Both the position numbers and the translations under genes were made by a program. DNA of 64,000 bases, taken from the NCBI GenBank assembly GCA_019925105.1, contig JAHGAU010000011.1, positions 1,116,001 through 1,180,000 on the forward strand, written 5' to 3'. Under the pieces are notes generated by a model. The model did no database searches and was not told the origin of the DNA. It worked only from the letters and a program-made list of their open reading frames with translations. The DNA is from Niebla homalea (Eukaryota > Ascomycota > Lecanoromycetes > Lecanorales > Ramalinaceae). Positions 1 through 15,035 of this stretch are shown here, in pieces (the stretch's first letter is position 1; each line of letters begins with the position of its first letter).

Positions 1-3000
1 TATTATCTTTATATCGGTTTATTATATTAATCTTAAAAAAGTAATTAAAAGGAGGTAATAATTTATTATAATCGTTATTACTTATATATTATTATTTAAG
101 AAGGTAAAGGGAAGAAGAAAAAAATGAAATAGTTATTTATTAATCTTTAAATGGCTTTTTAATTTTTATATAAACTTTTTAAGGCTTAATATTATACTTA
201 ATAATATTTACTGAAAATATACTTTTTATTATAACTTTTAATACTTATTTTTATTTATTTATATGCTTTTCCCTTAATTAATTAATATATTAAGTATTCT
301 TAAAGCCGTATTTATTTATAAATAAAATATATCTTTATATTTTCTTAATAACTTACGTATAATCGTCCCGATATAAGTATTTTTAAAAGGTATATTAAAA
401 GGTTTCTTTCTAAATATAATAATATTATTTATTATCTTTATTAAGTTTTATCCTAGCCGGTTCCGTTAGCGGGTAAAATATTAAAAATAACGCCTAATTA
501 TTTACTTATTTTATAATTATATTACGTAATCGTTTACTTTATTTTTCTCGTTTATTTAATTTTTTACTTTCTTTTATTTCTTTAAATTTTTTTACTTTTT
601 TAATTTATTTAATTTTTAACTTTTTTTATACTTTAATTAACCTATTTTAAATTTAATCCAATTTTATATTTAATTATTAATTATCCTTTCAAGAGTATAT
701 ATAAATTAATAACCTTAATATTACTTATTTATCTTATATCTATATTAATTTACTTATAGTCTTCGGAATCTTATATAAGATTCTTTAACTATATTTATAG
801 TAATTACGTTAATTATATCCTTATACCTTAAAAAGCATATTCTTATTATTAACCTTATTAAATTAAATAAACGTATTCCTACTATTATAAGGGTTTATCT
901 ATTTAATAATTAATTAATATATTTAAAGTTATATCCTATAGTTCTTTATAATTTTAATTTATTCTAACTTTCTTATTTTTAAAAGCTTCTTATAGTATAT
1001 ATTTAAATTTACGCTTTAAGTATATGTACCGGGGCCTGGGCGTATATTAAATATTAGTAAATTAACGGTAACCGTCGCTTTACCTTTATTAATTACCGTT
1101 ATATTAAGGGTTTATTGAATAACGTTTATTTAAACTATATTTTTAAATACCGGTTGGGCGATTATAGTTTTTATTTAAATATATATAAATTAATTCATTT
1201 TTTTAATTGATTGTTGTTAATTCCTTTTTATAGATTTTCAGTATTAAAATATAATTTAAATAAGCGCTTTTTCTTTAATACGTTATATACCTTTTAATCC
1301 CGATACCAATCGTAAGTCCGGTATAAGAAATTATACGCGTTTTATAGTTAATTATAATTTATAATTAACTTAATAGCTATAGCCTTAATAAGTACCCTTT
1401 CCTTTATCCTTTATATCTAGTATTTAATTATTATTATCGTAACCTATTCTTAATCCTTAATTATCTCGTTTTATTACTTAATTACTTTAATAATCTTGGT
1501 TATTCCGTTTATTTCCTTTATTTTCCGTTTAATTAATTTAGCCGTTTATATCGTTTTCTTTTTATCCGTTTATTTAATTGACCCTTTTAGGTTTAAATAC
1601 GTTAATTATCCTTATATTAATCCGGTCTTACCGGTATTATTAGTTTATTTTAATTATATAAGCCTGGTTAACGTAAAAAGACCTATATAAAATATAGCCT
1701 GTCCTTTTTAAGGATTAATACCTTAACGGAATCGTATAAATAATTATTTAAGAAAAATAATATTATTTATCCGACTTAAACTTAATTAAAGATATCTTTA
1801 ACTTAAGTTTCAATAATCCTAATTTTAATAAGTTATCTTTTCTTTTTATATATAAAGTAATTATTAACCGGTTCCTTATTTAAATAATATATTTATTTAA
1901 GTTTTTTTATTAATTTTTTTTTTCTTGGGTCCGCTATTTATACTATATACGCGCGGTAGCCCTTACTTATATCTTTATAAATATTTCTCCCTTAATAAGT
2001 TTTTCTTTCTGTTTTATCCCCGTATATACGATAGCTTTTAAAGTCCTTAATTTAAATATAATTCTTTAACCGTTCCCGGTTAAAATTACTTCCGCGGGTA
2101 ATACGGTTATACTTTAAAAAGAAATTTACGTCCCTTTTTAACTTTATATTATTAACTTTAATAAACTTTATATTCCGGATTATTCCCGAACTTATTATAC
2201 TTAATTTATATCGCTTAACTTTAACTTTAAATCGTAATTATTATAAGTATTATTATAGTTTTAATCTTAATATATATTTTATTAAAAGGACGTATATATA
2301 ATTATCCGTAAATTAAAGCCTTAATTAATTTTTAAGCTATTTTATTAACTCTTTCAGTTATATTATTAGGCTTATCCGTTAAGTCGCCTCCTTAATAACG
2401 GGTTATTTTTATTTTAAGTTACGTTCTTATATATATATTAATCTTTTTACTCCGTTTTTATTTTTGCTTTTAAAATAAGATAATTAATACGGTTTTATAC
2501 CCCGTAACTACCGTAATAAAGGATAATTTTAAATATATTTTCTTATTTTAAGGATACGGTTGGGGCCTTAATTATCCGCTATTTAAAATGGTTTTTATAT
2601 TTATATTAACGGTATATTTTACCTATATTCTTAACGTAATATCCATAATAAATTTAATATTTAAACTTATAATCCGTAAAAGAAACGTCTTTTTAAATAG
2701 ATTTTTTAATAAATAACCTTAATACTTAATTATATTTTTATTTATATATTATTATTAATACGCTCTTTTTTTTTTTTTCTTTTTAAGGAAATATTTTTAA
2801 TTATAAATAATTATTATAATTTTATTATTTCGTAATTCATAATATAATAAATAAAATACTATAAATAAAAGGTTAAAAGCTTAATATCCCTTTATTTATA
2901 CTTATTTCTTCTAAATCTTTATTATACTTTTATTTCCCTTTTTTTTTTTAGTTTTTCGTTTTTAATAATATTTATTAAAATAATTATTTATTCCTTTTTT

Positions 3001-6000
3001 TCCTTCTTTTTTGGGATTTTTAAATCCGTATTTTCTTAGGATTTTTAATATATTAAAATATAAAAGTAAATAAAATAAAAATATAATAAAGAATAATATC
3101 GTATTATTTATATATATTTCTTCCTTTTAAATCGTATTATTTATAATTATAACGGTTTGTAAAGGATTAAGGTATTTCTTATTTATATCTGCCGGATTCT
3201 AATTTTTTTTTATTATCTTTAACTTTAATTTATCGGAGGATTTAAGATACCCAATATACGGTATAAATACTTTAAGATAATCCTTATAAAATAAGTTAAG
3301 TATAAAAGTTTTATTTATTTTTTTAATATATATAAAGCTTTATACTTTTTTATGAAGCCCTTAATAATAAATAGTCCGACTTAACAGGGCTTAAGTTTTC
3401 CAAGATTAAAGGTAAGATCCCGTTATATAATTAATTATTTTTCTTTTAACGGGTTTTAACCTTATATTCCTTTATTATAACGTTTTTTTATCGGTCTTTT
3501 ATTACGTTTAACTTCTCCTATAATTCCTCTTTAATACTTACCTGGTTTATTATAAATCCTTAAATAACTTTATATATTATTTCTTTTAAAGGCGGTATTA
3601 TTTTTTATAATACGTATTTTAATTTTTAATTTAATTACGTTCTGTTTATATATTATATTTGGCTTAACCTTAAAAAGGATATAAATAAGGGCGTACCTTA
3701 GATATTTAATATATTTTAAATTAATACTTAATTATATTTTTATTAAGTTTACGTTTTTTTTATTACGTTTTATTAAATTCAATTATTAAATTTTATTATA
3801 CTTATTATTTTATATATTATATTCGGTATAAAAATAAATTAAATATTATATAATTAAAAGAAGCTTTTTATTTTTTTATTTATAAATACCTTCCCGATAT
3901 TTATATATATTATAATAAGTTTTAAGTAATAATTTATATATATTTTTAACGTAATAATTACGTTTTTTACTTTAATTGATATAATATAGAATAACTATAT
4001 AAATCGTAAAAAATAATTTATTATATTAAAGACGTATTAAAGGTTATTTTATGCTTATTTAAAAGGGTTAAAAAAGTCTGTTTTAAATAAGTTAAAAAAA
4101 GTTTTTACCTTAATTAAACTTAATAGAACCGTAAACCTTCCGTATATTTACTTTATATAAGTTAAGTACCCTTATACGTATTTTATAATATCTTTTAGTA
4201 TATTTAATTATTAATAGCGATATTATAGTTTTTTAATATAATTTTTAATAAAAAGTATTCCGCGTTATTATAAACTTCCTTAAGTATTTATATTATTTTT
4301 ATTTTTATTAAATATATTATTTAACGTTTCCCGTATTAATAAAGTAACTTATTAATGGTTAAATTAAATTTATAATTTATAAACTATTTATTAAATTTAA
4401 CTTATTAAACCGTATTTTTTTTTATTTTAATTTTTATTTTAAGGTATTTAATAATATTAATATATTAATCGTTATCCTTATAATAAAGTAGTTTTTTAAG
4501 TTTTAATAACTCTATAAGCTTATAGTTAATTTATATATATTCTATTTTATAATTATTATTTAATTTTATATTATATATTTATACTGGTTTATTATTGATT
4601 ATCCTTTATAATCATAATTCTTTTATATTTATTTTTTTCTTTTTATTTACGCTTTTTTTATTGACTTTCTTTTTACGTTTTAAGTTAATTAGCCTTTTAA
4701 TTATTAAATCGTAATTTATATATTATATTAAACGTTAATTTTATCCTTTTTTATTTTTTAAAAAGTTCCTTTAATATAATATAATATCCTTTTTTATTAT
4801 TCTTTTAAAATTATACCGTATTATTCTTATTTTTTTATATTTTAAAGGTTATTTTTTTTATTATTTTATTGAGTATATAATTTAAATTATTAAATAACAT
4901 TTTAAATAAGTTATCCGTAGTTTTATTAATCTTTCTTTTAATATATTTAATTTTAATATATAACCATTTTAACTTATTTATTTATTTTATAAAGATATCC
5001 TTATAATATTTTATATTTATAAATTTTATAAGTAGCTCATAATTTATATATATAATTAAAACTTCTTTTATATTTAATATATAAAAAAAATTCCTTAAAT
5101 ATAATAATAACTATTAATTCTTACTTATAAATATTATAATTATATTCTATTTTATTTATTATATATAAGTTATAAATAAATAAAACGATATAACCGTTCT
5201 GGACTTAAATAATATAATATTTGGCCTTATATTTTAAGGCGTTAATATATATATAAACCGGTATCTTTAGGTTTTATTTAAATAAAGCTTTAACCTTTAT
5301 TATTATATTTTATATAAATTAAAACGATATATTTTCTAACTTTTTTTATTTTTACTTTATATTTCCGGTTAAGCGTATAAGTAAGTAAGTTATCTTTATA
5401 AAGTTTTTAATTTAATTTCTTATTATATTAATAGTATTTAAGAATCTTTTAATATTTTTTATATTTTAAAATACGGGTTAATTAAGTATTTTTTTATACT
5501 TTTTAAGTTTAATTTATATACGTTTCTTTACTTTATAGTTTTCTTTAAGTACTTTAATTTTTATTATATTAATTTTTAATTTATTAAATAATAATTTTAA
5601 CTTTAATTATAGAATTTAAGGGAAAAAATAATTTCTTAAAAAAAGGAATTATTCTTTTTATATTCCGTATATTTTAAAGATATTATTAAGGTAAAAGATT
5701 AAGTTAATAAGGTTATATTCCTTTTTAAAATAAAAAAGGATAATTTTAAATTTAATTTAAGGATAATTCTTAATATAATATTTATAAGTTTAATAAAAAT
5801 AAAAAAAAAATATATATATCTTTTAAGGTATTTTTATAAATTATAATTATTTAATATTTAATATCTTAAAAGTAAGATAGTATTAATTATTAAGGTATAT
5901 TTTTATTATTTAATACCTATATTTTATATCTGCTTAAAAGAAAGTTTTATATAATAAAATTCTTAATAAATTATATATTCTTTTTATTAACTTTATATAA

Positions 6001-7468
6001 GATATAAGTAATACTTTATATATAAAGTAATAATTAAATATAAGTTATAATTCAACTTTACCTTCTTTCTTTATAAGTATAAAGAGTACGTTTTATATAT
6101 ATATTTATTTATTTATTTATTTATTTATATATATTTTTTATATATTTTTAATTTAATTCTTTATTATATAATCGTTTTAAGTTATTATTTCTTATTATTT
6201 AATAATTTTTAATAATAATTTTATATGGCTTAATCTTTAATCTTAATATTATTTTATATAGAAATAAGTCCGTTATTAAAATCTTATATAATTCTTTTAT
6301 ACTTATATCTTTATACGTTTATAATACTTAAAGTATTTTAAGTTATACTTAATTATTTAAAATAATATCTTTTAATATAATACTTTTTTTCCTTTACTTA
6401 TACTTATAGTTTTTATATAACTTTAAAATATTAATTTTTCTTCTTATTACCTTTTTATCCGTTAAAGATATAACTTATAATAACTTTATCTTAATATTTA
6501 TTTCTTTATTTTATAATTTTAAAGTTAACTTATCCGTTATTTTATATATATATCTTAAATAAACTTAATAAGTACCGTATTTATATTCCGGTAATCTTTA
6601 ATAAATTATTAAATTATCGGGTTTTTTAATTTTTAAGATTATGCTTTTTATAATAAATAAATTATTTTTATTATTTTTATTTTTTATTTACTTTATTTTC
6701 TTCTTTATATTATTATAATATATAATTTTCTTTTTTTTTATTATTAACTTTTTTAATTTATTTATTATTTTCTTAATATATATAATTATCTGTTTTTATT
6801 ATTTTAAATATTATTAATTTAATTAATATCGCCTTTTTTTTTTATAGATTATAAATTTTTTATATCGTTTAACGTTATTTTACGTAATTAATAATAACTT
6901 TAAATATTATATTATTTCTTTTTTTATTTTATTAAGTATTAAATTTATAAATTTAATTATTTTCCGTTTTTATTTAATAAATTATTATTAATATAAAATA
7001 AAACTTAATTCTGGTTTTAAATTATTAATCGGATTACTTATTATATTTTCCTTAATTCCTTTATTATTTCCTTAATACTTTTAAGCTTCTTTATTATATT
7101 TTAAGTACTTTTATTGCTATTTTATTCTTTTTAATTCTTTTAAACTTTTACTTAATCGTTTTTATTTATTTCTTATTTATTTTATTTCTTTTACCTTTTC
7201 TTATTACTTTAAGTTATTTTTAATTTTTCTTTATTTATTCCGATTTTTTTCTATATATTCCCGTTTTTCCTTAAATATATAAATATATCTTTTTTTTTTT
7301 ATTAATTAATTATTAAAATATACGTTTTTAAAACCGATTTTATTCTTTAAACTTCTTTTTTTCTTATAGTTTATTAATCTTTATTATTTTTTTTATTTTT
7401 TATTTTAATTTTTAAGCTTTTTTTATTATTTTTATATTTAAATAAGTTTAACTTAATTTTTTTTTTTT
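1..7468. repeat. AT-rich, RIP-type degraded repeat tract (left block, first part)
   Basis: Almost pure A/T sequence with very many TA steps, long T-runs and scattered remaining CG pairs. No frame stays open for more than about 65 codons. This is what RIP leaves of old transposons: C to T on both strands, mostly at CA. I could not assign the parent element. The only longer open frame (1496-1690, 64 codons of F/I/L/Y-rich sequence) is what random AT-rich DNA gives, so I do not call it a gene. Confidence 0.85.
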
Positions 7469-7482
7469 AATATTATTGCGTT

Positions 7483-7812
7483 GTTACGTAAGGTTAGGGC
7501 AGTACAGATGTGTAAAGGAGCGGAAGAGCAACGAGCCTAAGGACAGTCCTTATAAGGACACGGTTGTAATATTATGGATTTTCTTGGGGGAGTTAAAACA
7601 TAGGAAATATATAAATAAATTACTACTCTTTAAACGGCTATTAATATCCTCTACCTTAAGGGATAGAAGGTAAAGGCCTGGTAGACGCCGGTTTTTACCT
7701 TAACGTTATAAGTATCAGGTTTTCACGGTTATTAATAAGGCTAAAAAGCCGCGTATTAAGGAACGCTGGAATTAGCTTAACTAGACCCGTAATATAAATC
7801 AATCAATCAATC
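7483..7812 (+). mobile_element. 5'-truncated LINE copy with intact 14-bp target duplication
   Basis: A stretch of about 330 bases, less mutated than its surroundings, ending in four AATC units. The 14-mer AATATTATTGCGTT lies at 7469-7482 and again at 7813-7826, exactly bracketing the insert, so it is a target-site duplication. The 3' 200 bases match, in inverse orientation, the LINE ends at 15,252 and 19,034 (shared features: a GCTTAACTAGA-like motif before the tail, a GGAACGC motif and the tetranucleotide tail). The copy is only the 3' end of the element, as expected when reverse transcription stops early. Its short length may explain its lighter RIP load, since RIP needs longer duplications. 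A 65-codon open frame (7476-7673) may be a remnant of the ORF2 C-terminus; I see no domain in it. Confidence 0.85.
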
Positions 7813-10800
7813 AATATTATTGCGTTTTTATAATATAGTTTCTTATATATTAACTTTTAACGTATTTTACTTAACGGGCGTATTTAAGGTTTAAATAATT
7901 AAATATTTTTTTATAAATAATATCCTTAATCTTTAATATTTTTATTTAAATCTTAAAATTAATTATAATTAATTTTAATTATAAGAATTCTAGTAGATTA
8001 TTATGGTTTAAATTATTTTTTAACGTTATAAATACTTATATTAATTTAATTATTCTTATAATTTAAATGTTAAATATAATTTATATATAAAGTAATATAT
8101 AGTTTCCGTTTATTATTAATATATTTAAGTAATTAATTCTAAATAATTTTAAAGGTTTTCTTTTTATTTATAATTCTTTTATTATATTAGGGTTAACTAT
8201 AATAATATCCGATTTTTAATTAACTTTTATATTAAGTAATTTACTTATTTATTCCGGTTAATAAATAATTATTATTTTTATAGAATATATTTACTTATTT
8301 TTATTAAATATAACTTTAAGGTTTTATTTTAAGCTTACGGTTACGATATTATTAATCTTAAGTTATTTATTTTAAATCGTTTTTTATATTTTTCTCCGTT
8401 ATTCTTAAGAACTTCTTTAATAATTATAATCTTTTTATAAGTATACGGTTAAGGTTTAATATATTTTTTATAAATCGGCTTATTTCTTTTTTAAAATATA
8501 GTAAAAGTTATATTAAATATATTATAAAAAGTACAATATTATTAATTAATAAAATCCGCTTAACGTTTAAGGTTTATTCCTTTAATAATCTGATAATTTA
8601 TTAAAGTTCTTTCTTCCTCTTAATTTTCGTTTTTCTCTTTAACTTCTCCTTTATTTGCTTCCCAGTTTAATAAGCTTAATTCCTTCTTTTAAATTATTAT
8701 CTTTAACTCGTCGTTAATTTATAGTTATATTTATCATTATATTTACTTCGTAATTAACGTCCTTATTAAAGGGGTATCCTTCCTTTACGGTAATAATTTT
8801 ATAATTAAAGTTATTAATAGCTCCTTTATTATTGACTTTATTAAGGATCTTTCTTTCTTCCTATATAGTTAAAACTATAATTATTACGTTTATTAATATA
8901 TTTAATTAATTATTAAGCGGTACGGTTATAAGTAATAATAGTAATTAATAATCTATATTATAATACCTATTCTTACGGTTTTAATCCTTTTTTTATATAT
9001 ATTTCTTTTTATTAAAGCTTACATTACCTCCGTTATATCTTTAATTATAGCTTATATATTCTTCCGTTAAGAATATATTATAATATTTATAATAAATAAA
9101 GTATAATTTTATATTAAACGACTTAAAGTTATTAATATAAAGGTTTTTAAATTTAACCGGATTAAATAATCTTAAAATAAATTAATTATTTCCTTTAATA
9201 ATTTAATTTATATATAAATTCTATTTATAATTCTATAGCCCTTAATTTATATTTTCCGTTTAATTATTAATATTCTATTAAAATAAATTTTAAAATCGGT
9301 TTTAATATTTAAGTTATTAAAATAATATTATTTATAAGAATTATATTAACGTTATTTATATTATTAAGACGTCTTAAAGCTTTTTATTTATATAATTTTA
9401 AAGGTATTTAATTTATCGCGTTCTTTTTATTTATAATATTTATATAATTCCGTTATAATTAACGTATATTAAATTTATTTTTAACGTAACTTCTTAAAGG
9501 TTTCCGTTTATATGACTTAATTAATTTATAAATATTTAAGCTTTAAAATTCAGTTTTTTATCCTTTTTTTCCTTCTTAAGCTCCGTTTTCTTTTTTATTC
9601 CTTCCATAATCCATTTTACCTTAAAATATACTTTATAAAGATTAAGCTTTTTATTTACGTTTTTTATTAAATGTTTACGGAATTCTATATTTATTAAATT
9701 ATTTTTAAAATAATTAATTATATCTTTTAATATATATTTAATTATTTTATTTATTATATTTTCCGACCTTCCGGGTTTAATATTTTTTCCGCTTAAATTA
9801 TATATAATATAAAATATACGTTTATAATAATTAAAGATAAAATTAATTCCTTAAGATAATATTTTAATATTATTTACCGTTTATTCCGTAAAAGATTTAA
9901 TTTTAGGAATTCTTAACTTAATAATTTCTAGTGGTTCTTTATATTTTCTTTTATAGCGTTATTAATCGTTTTATCCGTAAGTAAAACTTTAATTTTTAAT
10001 TATTTTACTTAATACGTTACGTCTCCTTTAAGTCTTATATTTATTACGTTTATCCTTTAATTAAAAAAAGTATCTTTCCCGATCTTTTCTTATACGTTAT
10101 AAATCTATTTTTATATATTATTTAATTTATTTTTTTACTTATCCAGTTTTTTTAATCTATAAAATAAAATTTTAATCCCGGGTTATATTATAATTCTTTA
10201 CTATAAAGTTTCCGATAATTTTAAGGTAAGGATTAGGATTATTAATGGTATTACGGAGTTTTCTTTTATATTTAATTTATTATTATTATTAAAAAGGATA
10301 CCTAAAATTATTTAAGTACTTTTTTTATTTTATATATATTAATTAATTTTTTTTTTTTTTTTTTTTTAAATTTAAGGGATTAAGGGATTCTGAATAATAT
10401 TTTATTACTCCTTAAAAAAGATTAATAAAATTTATTATTAAATAATCCTTAATAATACTTACAATTATTAATAAGTATAAGATAGCCCCGTAACTTATAT
10501 GAATTTATCTTAATCTTCTTTATTTTTCATTTAATATAAAGTAAGGGGGTATATATTCTTTTTAATAAAAAAAATAAAATAATAATAAAGGGAGTAATAA
10601 TGCTATAATTAATTCCTTAGTTTATATAATAATATTTAACTTTATTTTTCCTATTTTAAGGATATTAAGATATATACGAAATAAAATATATTATTATTAA
10701 TATATTATTAATATTAATAAGAATATTTTATAAAAAAAAGATTTATAATTACTTTAAGTAATTATATTTTATTTTTATTTTTTTTACCTTTTTTTTTTTT

Positions 10801-11529
10801 TTTTAAGGAAAGGGTTAAGTTAATATATAATTATATAACGTTAATAGGGGTCTTTCTGGTCTTTTAGGTTATTATATAAATATATATAAATTATATTTTA
10901 TTATAAGTTTATATTTTTTTTTAAATTAAAGTAAATTTTAATTATTTATTTTAATCTTCTTTACCTTTTATATAAGAAAGCCTTAAGGAGGGTATTATTA
11001 AATTAAATAAGTTTTACGTTGGTAACCATTATAGGTTATTATTAATATTCTTAAAATATATATAATATAATTATTATTATAAATATATTTATTTTTATTT
11101 TTTTTTATTAATTCTTTTAATTAATTTTATTATTTACTTCTTTTTACTATTTATTTTCTTAATTTATTTTTTATTTTTTAATTCCTAATTATTTAATTTA
11201 TAGCTCGAAATAAAGGGCTTATTACGTCCGGCCAACGTATTATATAACTTACGGTTATTTCCCAGGAATTCTAAAGACCGGTTTAAACCTTTATAGGTAA
11301 TTTAAAACCTGGTTACCGCCTAAGTAACTTTTAGTTTAATAATTTACGTTTTAATAAGAAATATCTCTTTAAGAGGTATACACGATTACTTAAGCTTTAT
11401 TAAAGAATCTTATTTTTATTATCCTTATCGTTAAGATTTCCAAAATATAAATGTTTTTTTTTTTTCCCCTTGGATCTTATTTAATTCTTTTCTATTCCCG
11501 TCTTTAATTTCTTTATATGATTTTTAACT

Positions 11530-11790
11530 TTAAAAAAGATGGGAAGGAATGAAAGAGCAGAAGTAATAAAATAGCAGGTAGCAAGGAAGAGCAATTGAAG
11601 ATGGGCCGCAGCCCCTATATAAGTTAGTGACGTATAGGTTGCTTACTATGGTAATCCGTTATACCCTTCCTTTTCCAAGTATATACAAATTGATTCCACC
11701 CTTAGTCAGCCCTTTTGGTATTTCTATCCCTTTATGCACCCATCCGCAAGTTTTATGGCTTCCATGTTCTCCCCTTTTCCAACTTTAAAT
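11530..11790. other. Short island of near-normal base composition inside the AT block
   Basis: About 260 bases with ordinary C and G content and retained CA/TG steps, abruptly bounded by RIP-like DNA. I find no gene, tRNA or recognisable repeat end in it. It may be a young insertion, or unique sequence that escaped mutation between two repeats. Confidence 0.4.
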
Positions 11791-13204
11791 CGTTATATTT
11801 CTGTTTTTTATTTAAAAAAGACTTATATATCTCTATTTATAGGCCCTTAATCTATAAAAAAAAATTCTATTTATTATTTATTTTGTCTTTATTTTCTTCA
11901 GATTCACTTATTATTTTTTTACTTTTTCTTTTTATTTTTATATTTCCCTTTTATCTTTTCTTATGTTCTTAATTTTACTTTAATATTATTTTTCTGAAAA
12001 TTTTATTATAACCAATATTTTTATCGTATCATTTTTTTTATTACCTTCTTATTTATATTATTATATTTTTAAACCGGTTTTTTCAATACTACATTTTTAT
12101 TTCGGGCGGGCGCCCGGTTTATAATGAGTATAGGCTTATTACGATAGTTTTACGTTGTATCTGAAATAAAGGAAGTTATTAAGACTAAAAAAATTAAGCT
12201 CAAGCGCCGCTAACTATAAGTAATAAGGGGTAAAAACCCCTAAAAGAATTACCCTTTATAGAATTTAGAAAAACAGTATCTTCATATAAATATCGGCCTT
12301 AATTAAATAGGATAGAATATTAAGGAATTACGATTTAATATAAAGGTTAAAAGAATAAATACGTTAAGTAAAAACCTGACGGAGTAAATGATAAGATAGA
12401 ACAAATAACGATTGTAATGATAAAAATAGTTAACGGATAAAGGTATATATAAAAAGACTCTTATTAAACTGCCGGTAAAAGTAAAGTATAAATTGAATTT
12501 CCTTAGGAGTAAGTTTTTTAATACTTGATAAGTTAGATAAAAGAATAATTATAGAATACCGGAATAACCAAATTAAATCATAATATAAAAAAAAATAGAA
12601 TATAAAAAAAAAAAAATCTAATAATTAATTATTCTATTAAAGATTTTACGTATTTAATGGATTAAAGTTCTTATCTTATTATTACTATTTTCTGTTTACG
12701 TTTCTATGTTTTTATATAATTAATCGTAATTATAAGAAAACGGATCCGTTTTTTAAAGTTATAATAAAAAGGCTTTTAAGAAGATAAAATAATTTATATA
12801 GAGGTTTCCAAATGTAAAAATATTTTTTTTTACGTAAAGTTTTTATAAAGGAAAAAGTAGATTAAAAAATAAATAGTAATATATTTAAAATAAAACTATT
12901 TATACGTTAATCGATTATAGTTACGGTAAACTGAATATATGGTAATATTTAAGATAAAACTTAGGAGTTACTTATAAACGGTTGGAAAAAAATTATGATT
13001 TATTATTTTGGGTTATAGATAATTAATTTTTAATTTTTTTTAAATTATAAAGAAGCTTAACGTATATAATTAAGTAAAAAGCTATTCAAAGAATTTTTAT
13101 AAACGGTTAAATATAACGGCAATCTATAATAATATCTTACTTAATAATATTACGGAAATAAAGTATTTTAAATTAATTAAGTTTTAAAATAAAATTATAG
13201 ATAT

Positions 13205-13720
13205 CTATTATATCAGCAAATCTGAGACCTGCTCAGATTAAGTAGCCAAAAAAAGGAATTTATTTACTTAGACCGCTTATAAGTTACTTACGAGCATCCC
13301 GGGTAACTCACGAGCGCTTTAAACGGTCCCGAGCGGGTAAAAAAAGCTTAAAAATAAAAACGTTTAAAACGGTAAAATAACGGTTTTTATATTTAATAAA
13401 AAAATTTATTAAGCTTTCTTAATAACGGGAATATCTGTAACCCACCTTATAAGCCGTAATATTAAACGTTTTTAAAAATAGATCTTAGATTCGGTTAATT
13501 TAGGTAAAAGTTATCCTGGGAGCTAGTAATTTATCCTTGGGGGTTAATTAAAGGGGGTAATTTAATTAAAAAACGGTAAGTAAAAAAAACTCACGAGTAA
13601 GTGGGAAACTTACGAGCAAGCCGGATATTCATAAGCCCTTAAAGGCCTAGTAAGGGGGATATAAGCTTAACCTGCTTAACCTGCTCGTTTACACTCGGAG
13701 TGCTTATATGCTGGTTCATA
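13205..13720. other. Patch with recurrent CTYACGAGC motif
   Basis: A moderately GC-containing patch in which the 9-mer pattern CTTACGAGC or CTCACGAGC recurs four times between about 13,289 and 13,620, followed by two TTAACCTGC units near 13,670. No open frame. It may be a terminal or subterminal region of a DNA transposon, but I could not match two ends. Confidence 0.3.
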
Positions 13721-13924
13721 AAATTGAAGATATAAAATTTTGATTATTAAATATAGAAATATATTATTATAATATATATTAAAGGGATTTAATTTAAAAT
13801 ATTTACGGAGAAGTATAATAAAAAATATTAATAAATATAATATATAATTTAAAAAATTTTGGATTATTACGGTATAATTAAAAAATGTAAAGTGGCAACT
13901 GCCTGAGTTATTACTTAATTAGTT

Positions 13925-14035
13925 TTATGCCAGAAGTATAAGATAAGGCCAAGCCGTTATACCCCCTTAAGCCTTAATATATATAATAAGTTAATTAAAG
14001 CCCAACCTATATAGTTTACTTAACTTATATCTGTA
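13925..14035 (+). repeat. Direct repeat, copy 1 (LTR-like pair about 1 kb apart)
   Basis: Shares with 14,925-15,035 the order AAGTATAAGAT, an AAGCCG-TATA-CCCC-TTAAG block, TTAATATATATAATAAG, and a later CTTA-TTATATC-GTAATA block. Differences are mostly C/T or G/A. The two copies are in the same orientation about 1 kb apart, as a short LTR pair or a tandem duplication would be. Confidence 0.55.
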
Positions 14036-14924
14036 ATAATATACCTAAGAAAAATTAAAAAACGATATCCTTATTAATATTACTATTTTATACTTCAAAT
14101 AATATTATAGTTAACGTTTTTAATATTCAATAAAAAAAGCTTTAAATACCTTTTAGAGTACGTAATATAAGTAACAGTTAATAGATAATTATAAGATTAA
14201 AAATATAATAACTAATTCCGTATAATTATTTTATATTTACCCGGGAAAGAATCGTAAATTTATAAAAGTTAAACTATTTAAAAATAAAGTATTTATTATT
14301 CTACCGTAATTATATATTTTTATTTTTATAATTTTACTTAGATAAATATTATTAAGTTAAATTATATAAGAAAGTTTTAATATAAGTTCTTTATAGAATA
14401 ATCTTTATATTAACTGTAAAAAGTATATAATTAACGTTGTTTATTATACTTATTATATGGAAAAGCAAAAGTTAAGCTTTAAACTTTATATAAGTATTAA
14501 AGTAATTTAATCCATTAAATAAATAAACGATTAAAAATAAAATAAATTTATAATTTAACTTATTACATATAGAAGTAGGTTATAAGTAACGTTTAAAACT
14601 ATATTTACTCCTATATATATTATTTTTTATTATTTTTTTGATTTTTAAATATATTTATCCGCTTTTTTACTTTAAGCTTAATATTTAACTCTTAATATAA
14701 ATAAGTTTTATTAAGAATTACTAATCTTAAAATAAAAGTTTATAATAAGTTAAACCGTTATCCTTTATATCAAAAGCTTAACGTATTATACGTTATATTA
14801 TTAATATAAGTATTACGTTTTTTATAATTAATATCTACTTATAATTAAAATATGTCTATATATAATACTATAAATAGAATTAAAATTAAGCTATTATTAA
14901 TATTCTATATATTATAGTTATTAA

Positions 14925-15035
14925 GTATAAGATTACGTTAAGCCGCTATAACCCCTTAAGCTTTAATATATATAATAAGATAATAATAGTTTTATATATA
15001 TAGCTTACTTAGTTTATATCCGTAATATTAATATA
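14925..15035 (+). repeat. Direct repeat, copy 2
   Basis: Second copy of the repeat at 13,925-14,035; see there. The intervening DNA is fully RIP-degraded, so the parent element cannot be read. Confidence 0.55.

Noticed and set aside
11715..11972. 85-codon plus-strand open frame in the AT block
   Set aside because: Composed almost only of F, L, I, Y, S and K as expected from T-rich DNA; no start context, domain or conservation evidence.
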